NCBI GenBank assembly: GCA_036939975.1
Contig: JALLPB010000811.1
Span: 1-12,792, forward strand
Direction: 5' to 3'
DNA from: Cyclostephanos tholiformis
Taxonomy: Eukaryota > Bacillariophyta > Thalassiosirophyceae > Thalassiosirales > Thalassiosiraceae
DNA length: 12,792 nt
Position numbers and translations under genes: made by a program. Position 1 is the stretch's first letter, and each line of letters opens with the position of its first letter. Below the pieces are notes generated by a model. It worked only from the letters and a program-made list of their open reading frames with translations, was not told the DNA's origin and did not search any database. Below, piece after piece: positions 8,653 to 12,792 of this stretch.

Positions 8653-9918
8653 TAGACGATATGTAGATAACAAATATGTAAGAACACGTTTGAGTTCACC
8701 CCAGTCATCATCATCAGGATGTTTAACGTGAGTAGTGAGACAGGCCACTGTTGTTTGAATATCATGGCGGACATGGTACAGGAAAAGTAGTTGGGCCATT
8801 GTGTGATGGAAGGCATGGGCTTGTTCTTCTGGGAGGTATTTGGCTTCATCAGGGGGTCTGACTTGAAAAAGATGATCACCAGCTGTTGATTGCACCCACA
8901 CAATCTTTTCAGGGAAAGCATTGACAATTTTTGTGATGTATGGAATCATATTGATGCAAACCTCACCGTGCATTGAAAAGTCAAGCTTCATTCCAAGATA
9001 GTCATGTCTGGGGCCGCGAATCACGTTCAATTTCTTGCTGCCCGTGTCATATCGTTTTGCAAGCCAATTGAGAAAGTTTGTAACAACCGTTGGCTCTACG
9101 TGTCCTATGAAAAGGTTGTCGACATGCCAGCAAATAGTCATCTGCTTGCCATGTATGACTTTGTTGGCAATGCATGGGTTGTAAGGATTAATCTCGAATC
9201 TAAGAGAAAGGAGGTCAGCAACTAGCTTGCAATAGAACAGCAAAGCACTTTTCATCATGCCATAGACTGCCTTTTCCAACTGGACATAAAGGACTGTTTT
9301 TCCTTTAGCATTGGTAGTAACAAACTTTGGGTAAAGCAATGGAGCAATTTTAACCAAGAGTTCTGCAAGAATGCCGTCGAGGCACATTGATACATAATCA
9401 GGGTTATTGACCTGCAAGAATGCACCGGGGATATCACATGTGGCAACGTCTTGGTGCTCATGGGCAAAAATAGTTCCTTGAATAAAAATGGCTTTGGTTG
9501 TAACAGTCGGAGCAGCGGCCTCTTCGTTCACAATGTGCTGATATTGGACGCTGCCATTGGCACAAGCTCGTGCCTTCAGTTTGCCAGTGCATTTTTCTGT
9601 AAGAAACATAAGCGATCAGAGGGCGTTGGGATGGTCAGTGCGGGACAGAGAATGAGGGTCCCAAGGAATAAAACAATTCATGGTGTGTAGTTGAGACAGT
9701 TCCTTTGTGATGGCAATATCAGCTCAAGGATCAAACTGTTTAAATCCTGCTTTCAAACCGTATTGTTTTTTCATAGGTTGGCCTTGACTAGCTAACTCTA
9801 GGCTAGTTGCCGTATGGACCATGACAAAATGACAAAGGTGAGCCATGTGTTCTTCATCTTAAGTGGCAAGGTCAACATCAGTGCCCCCCACCATGTGATA
9901 TGGATGTGCCTGTGGTAG
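8653..9918 (-). pseudogene. pol: copia reverse transcriptase, active site mutated (HVDN)
   Basis: RT copies the element RNA into DNA. Sense begins in the linker (DEEHMAH, QYGLKAGFKQFD) and crosses stops at 9859, 9724 and 9616. From Met 9609 it is open for 319 residues. Numbered from there: 11-30, KARACANGSVQYQHIVNEE; 33-60, APTVTTKA...VATCDIPGAFLQ with the first catalytic Asp at 59; 110-125, QLEKAVYGMMKSALLFY; 159-170, ICWHVDNLFIGH; 203-211, DYLGMKLDF; 272-300, AQLLFLYHVRHDIQTTV...VKHPDD. The box of most copia RTs is YVDD, and this lineage has HVDD as I recall it. Here the second Asp is Asn (codon AAC at 9115-9117), which should abolish polymerisation. The segment ends at TGA 8650-8652 in TYLLSTYRL. 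Confidence 0.93.
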
Positions 9919-10682
9919 TCATGTCTCTGCTGCGACCGTGGTGAACAGATGATAGTCGTCAAGGTGGTTAGGGAGACATTTAGTTCGTGTGGATGCATGA
10001 TGGGGTTGAGAGGGAGCTATCATCTGTGTTGTTGAGTCCTTCTTAGCCACAGGTTCCTTTTTAATGAAAGGAGAGATAACATTGTGAGGGGGTGCATAGA
10101 TAATGCCATTGTCATCATCAATGTCAATAACATCAGGAGGGGGGGGAAGATGTTCCGCAACGTCCAAGTCAGCATTTCATGTGGCATCAATAGCAAGCTG
10201 GGACCAATCAAGTTCCTGAGAGGGAAGCAGAGTGGAAGACGTGTCAGACATAGTAGGGTGGTGGGTGAGAGCCATCCCCAGCATTTCAGCTGGAACATCA
10301 GGGTAGGCCGCCATATGGGTAAAATCGATGTCAGAGGATAAGTTGGGATTATCGGGCCAGTCAAAAGGCACCCTGTGTTGGTTTGTGAATAGCAAAGATG
10401 GAGAGGCACCATTGGGCCCTGCAAGGGTTTCAACTTGTTTGATAACAGAGTCAGGGGCAGGGAGTTTGTCGAAATGGGGACGCTTGATCATGAGCCCCAT
10501 GGCCAGGTTAAGAAAACTGTAGGTTCCTTGTATGTTGCACTGAGGCCAAGGCAGATTGTAGGGATGCCTCGAGATTGCATGCTGTTTGTTGGAGAATTAT
10601 CTTCATGTACCTCACAATAGGCACCAAAAGGTGCAGGACAATGGTGTTTGTAATCATTTTGTGTCAAAGGATTATTTCGCAA
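9919..10682 (-). pseudogene. pol: copia integrase C-terminal region and linker to RT
   Basis: Coding resumes in a second phase at about 10682 with CPAPFGAYCEVHEDNSPTN and RGIPTICLGL, the usual copia integrase C-terminal block. Near 10535 it shifts to a third phase reading TYSFLNLAMGLMIKRPHFDK and LPAPDSVIKQVE. After that comes a poorly conserved linker with an acidic, Pro-rich stretch (PPPPDVIDIDDDNG, about 10150-10110). TGA codons at 10177-10179 and 9919-9921 break it without changing phase. From here to the end of the element the phase stays constant, so only point-mutation stops separate the linker from RT. Confidence 0.8.
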
Positions 10683-11476
10683 GAGCTGAAATGAGTGGAG
10701 ACACCGTTTTTCACAGGAAAATTGTTAAGCCACATAACAACATGATGGAGGAGATGGACGAGCATGATTTGAGGAAGACAAGTGTACGGGAGGGTACAGA
10801 TGATGCCCCAACACCATTCTTTGATAACCGTGATATGCCGTTTAATGTCACCGACATGTTCCAATGCAGCTGTAATGTTCAATGTAGCATGATGGACATG
10901 GTCCTTGACTTTTTCGAATTCATTGTCCATTAGGATGGTTTGAACATTGAAGCCTGCATGTGCATAAGCGTTGATGATTCGTTGTAGGAGGAAGCCTAGT
11001 TTGGAGGCAGTACGTTGGGGGACATGCTCAATCATCGTTAGGTTAATGTTTCTAGATGATGAAACTAGAAATGGGACTTTGTTCACAAACATGACATCCG
11101 CGGTGAGCATGACACCTGACTGACAGTCTAAGATTTGTTGTGGAATATCAACAATCTCCGTGTTAATGTGCTCAGGCTGATGACGTACCATTTTCCCTCT
11201 AATGTTGGTGAGGTCAGGGCCAAAGATTTTGTGAGCATTGATGATGTCAGTGTTAGTGATCAAGCAGTCTTTGAGGAGATTGAGACGTACCAAGCCTTGG
11301 AATTCTGGCTCTGTAGGAATGCCAATCATTCCCATGAGGCGGCGCGCATTGGTAGCTTGCTGAATTTGCTTCTTGGTGAAGCCATCATATTTTTTTCAAA
11401 CGGTTTGGACCGGAGAATTCTTGAAGGCGAGAGATGCATCATTAACGAGGATATAGGCGGCCTCAGGGTGCTGGCA
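10664..11476 (-). pseudogene. pol: copia integrase (rve core), frameshifted at both ends
   Basis: Integrase inserts the cDNA into the host genome. The frame enters by a frameshift near 11475 and passes a TGA at 11396-11398 (context V-stop-KKYDGFTKKQI, where the lineage normally has a basic residue). Counting from the Met at 11335, residues 1-60 give the N-terminal region (MGMIGIPTEPEFQGLVRL, then a single Cys instead of a clear HHCC finger, then IFGPDLTNIRGK). The catalytic core has Asp80 (TADVMFVNKVPFL) and Asp137 (ILMDNEFEKV). Glu173 (VIKEW) lies 35 residues further and fits D,D(35)E, but Glu159 is an alternative and I cannot settle the alignment. WLNNFPVKNGVS is the conserved exit motif. 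The frame stops at 10664, where sense passes to the next phase. Confidence 0.85.
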
Positions 11477-11940
11477 TGGAGACCTTTGATGGTGGGTTTG
11501 AACTCCACCACACCCGCATTGGTAAAAACTTTGAAGATGCCACCGTGGTCCGTACTATTGTATGTGACCTTGAACTTTTAGAGGGAGAAAACGTTTGCAA
11601 TCCCCCGGGAGTCAAAGTATACCGGCATGTCGCCGAAGTCAGCTTCCTTGGTAGTCTCCAGGGTGCCTTTGTTGCAGTGTACACAGATAGGGTTGGTGGT
11701 CGGACAGATATTAGTGATGTGTTCTGGTTGGGAAAATAGATGAACAGTCGACTGGCTGTCAAGAAGGATGAGGTCAGAACTGATGGTGCGGCGAGTCTGT
11801 GGCATGGAAGTTTGAGTCAGGATTTCACCATCTTGGGGTGAAGGGGAGAAAGGTTCATCAATCTGGGCAAGGATGAGAACACTCTCATTCTTGCTGGAGG
11901 TAGAGGCATCATCAGGCTCAGCAGCCATGGCATGGATTTG
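11473..11940 (-). pseudogene. pol: copia aspartic protease segment
   Basis: This segment encodes the protease that would cut the Gag-Pol polyprotein. The first ATG is at 11926-11928. After an acidic, Ser-rich spacer of about 50 residues comes the active-site strand LILLDSQSTVHLF, with the catalytic Asp at codon 11758-11760. Classic copia proteases have D-S-G; D-(S/N)-Q-S-T replaces it in the algal-type lineage, so Gln here is probably ancestral and not a defect. Then follow ICVHCNKGT and GIANVFSL, both usual for this lineage. A TAA at 11578-11580 stops the frame, but the phase continues through VTYNSTDHGGIFKVF and VVEFKPTIKGLH, the protease-integrase connector. Near 11475 the coding sense moves to another phase. 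Confidence 0.82.
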
Positions 11941-11943
11941 TTA

Positions 11944-12060
11944 AGGTGGTTTCTTGCAAGGACAGACTGTCAAAACATGCCCCCATTGGCCACAGTTCTT
12001 GCAGACTACCCTTATAACTTTGCCACTGCCACACAACTCGGAACTATTCAAGGAAATACT
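11944..12060 (-). pseudogene. gag: Gag nucleocapsid zinc knuckle (CCHC)
   Basis: In the same frame as the Gag core, directly after its TAG, the sequence reads CKNCGQWGHVLTVC at 11962-12003, a perfect C-X2-C-X4-H-X4-C knuckle. In live elements this motif binds the packaged RNA. Basic residues follow (CPCKKPP). A TAA at 11941-11943 then interrupts the frame before the protease segment, which continues in the same phase. The intact knuckle between two stops shows that Gag, knuckle and protease were once one polyprotein. Confidence 0.88.
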
Positions 12061-12708
12061 CTATGTGGAGGAGGGCTGCTGTTTAGGAGGAGCTGACCTG
12101 TCTGATCCTTGGGCAAAAAACAGTGCCTCCTCCTCCTGTTTGGGCTCTCTAGGGGGTTGTTGTGGGGGTCTGTGGGGTTGATGGGTGGGAGCAGCATCGA
12201 CCCATCTGTTCATCATCTTGAGGCATTGATCGATTGTCTTGGGGTAGAGGTCATTTCCGAACCCATATTGATTCGCAAGCTCATTTCGGAGAGCACCATA
12301 GCGGTCCCTATTAGCACCACTCAGCATCAAAGCGGCCAAGAAATCATCACAAACAAACTTGTGTGCACTTGCCAGTTCATCTTTGGTGGGAGTATCGGCA
12401 TCCAGGCACATGCCATCATGTTGCATCTCCTGTAGCTTCTGGGCAACAAATGTAGGCATGATCCTGATAGCACCTGCACCTCCATACGTCTCAATGGTCT
12501 CAACATGGGTGACAATCTCTCTGTGGTAGGTGCTGTTATCCATCCCATCACACTGGAAGAATGTAAATAATTTCTGTTGTGATGCGACCATTGCCATCAC
12601 ACTTTGGGTCTTCGAGTCATAAGAACAGCAGAGTCTCTGTATCAATTTGAGAAGCCCAATCGGATCCTTGTTCGAGTCGACCGTCGGGAATGCAGTGACA
12701 TAGGCCAT
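12061..12708 (-). pseudogene. gag: copia Gag core (UBN2-like), broken before its zinc knuckle
   Basis: This segment encodes the capsid part of Gag, which in a live element builds the cytoplasmic particle where the RNA is copied. The 215-residue open segment starts at the first ATG after an in-frame TAA (12727-12729), so the start is plausible. Residues about 17-80 give the N-terminal helical part (LLKLIQRL...LFTF). Residues 124-169 give the conserved C-terminal block of copia Gag proteins, LSGANRDRYGALRNELANQY followed by GFGNDLYPKT. The tail (175-215) is rich in Pro, Gln and Lys. A TAG at 12061-12063 ends the frame, yet the same frame continues into a good CCHC knuckle 19 codons later, so the stop most likely arose by mutation. 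It is the longest uninterrupted coding stretch in the element after RT. Read-through is possible but not supported. Confidence 0.88.
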
Positions 12709-12792
12709 TCTATCTAAAAGAGATATTTAGCAAATACATCGCTAAAAGGCACAAGACTCGCTATAAGCAAGTCACGGGTGTAAGTACATACA
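12709..12792 (-). other. Leader upstream of gag, cut by window edge
   Basis: These 84 bases precede the Gag start on the minus strand. They hold an in-frame TAA seven codons before the ATG and no recognisable primer-binding site or LTR end. The LTR should lie further right, outside the window. Confidence 0.5.

Larger units (their letters stand above)
8527..12792 (-). mobile_element. Degenerate Ty1/copia-type LTR retrotransposon, 3' truncated
   Basis: Minus-strand order is Gag core, CCHC knuckle, protease, integrase, reverse transcriptase, RNase H. Integrase before RT is the diagnostic order of Ty1/copia (Pseudoviridae-type) elements. The reading frame is kept over long stretches but broken by at least three frameshifts (near 11475, 10670 and 10535) and by in-frame stops at 12061, 11941, 11578, 11396, 10177, 9919, 9859, 9724, 9616 and 8650. 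Recognisable coding ends at a stop at 8524-8526 inside RNase H. No 3' LTR or polypurine tract follows. The 5' LTR would lie right of the window. The copy is dead and old. The lineage resembles copia elements that I associate with diatoms and other microalgae; this attribution is from memory of family motifs, not from a search. Confidence 0.93.

Noticed and set aside
8442..8927. Minus-strand open frame of 161 codons
   Set aside because: It overlaps the RT/RNase H segment in a different phase; the conserved RT residues are all in the other frame.
11135..11581. Plus-strand open frame of 148 codons
   Set aside because: It is the antisense shadow of the copia integrase and protease region.
8527..12792. 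Bacterial retron or group II intron RT
   Set aside because: Gag with a CCHC knuckle, aspartic protease and integrase before RT fit a copia retrotransposon; no maturase or retron features are present.

Overview
The window looks like a gene-poor, repeat-rich stretch of a nuclear eukaryotic genome. I find no intact cellular gene, no operon structure and no bacterial or phage system. The only recognisable proteins belong to one decayed Ty1/copia-type LTR retrotransposon on the minus strand at the right end. Its lineage signature (a protease reading LLDSQST instead of D-S-G, an RT active-site box built on HVD instead of YVD, and a compact Gag ending in a YG-L...YPKT block) is one I associate with copia elements of diatoms and other microalgae. 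The host is therefore probably a microalga or another stramenopile-like protist; this is inference from the element only.

Layout. 1-2384: non-coding sequence with a 17-bp tandem duplication (44-77), a strong 15-bp-arm hairpin (1552-1600) and a diverged direct duplication of about 184 bp (1749-2070). 2385-5184: a tandem satellite of about fifteen units of 161-202 bp (typically about 188 bp), each built around a short palindrome that is often kept by paired changes. 5185-7900: sequence without supported genes, partly CT-rich and low-complexity, with an AC-rich tract. 7912-8098: a probable minus-strand SINE-like remnant, with a tRNA-like head carrying good A and B boxes followed by 27-28-bp tandem units containing CCCTAAC. 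8361-8434: a 14-bp-period minisatellite. 8527-12792: the copia remnant.

The element reads right to left: Gag core, CCHC zinc knuckle, protease, integrase, linker, reverse transcriptase, then the first third of RNase H, where it breaks off. The 5' LTR and primer-binding site would lie beyond the right edge of the window. The 3' LTR is missing. The polyprotein is broken by at least three frameshifts and ten in-frame stops, and the second aspartate of the RT box is replaced by Asn. It cannot transpose by itself.

The least explained parts are the satellite, whose internal palindrome changes in a partly compensated way, the isolated hairpin near 1.55 kb, and the tRNA-like/SINE remnant. I see no new multi-gene system.
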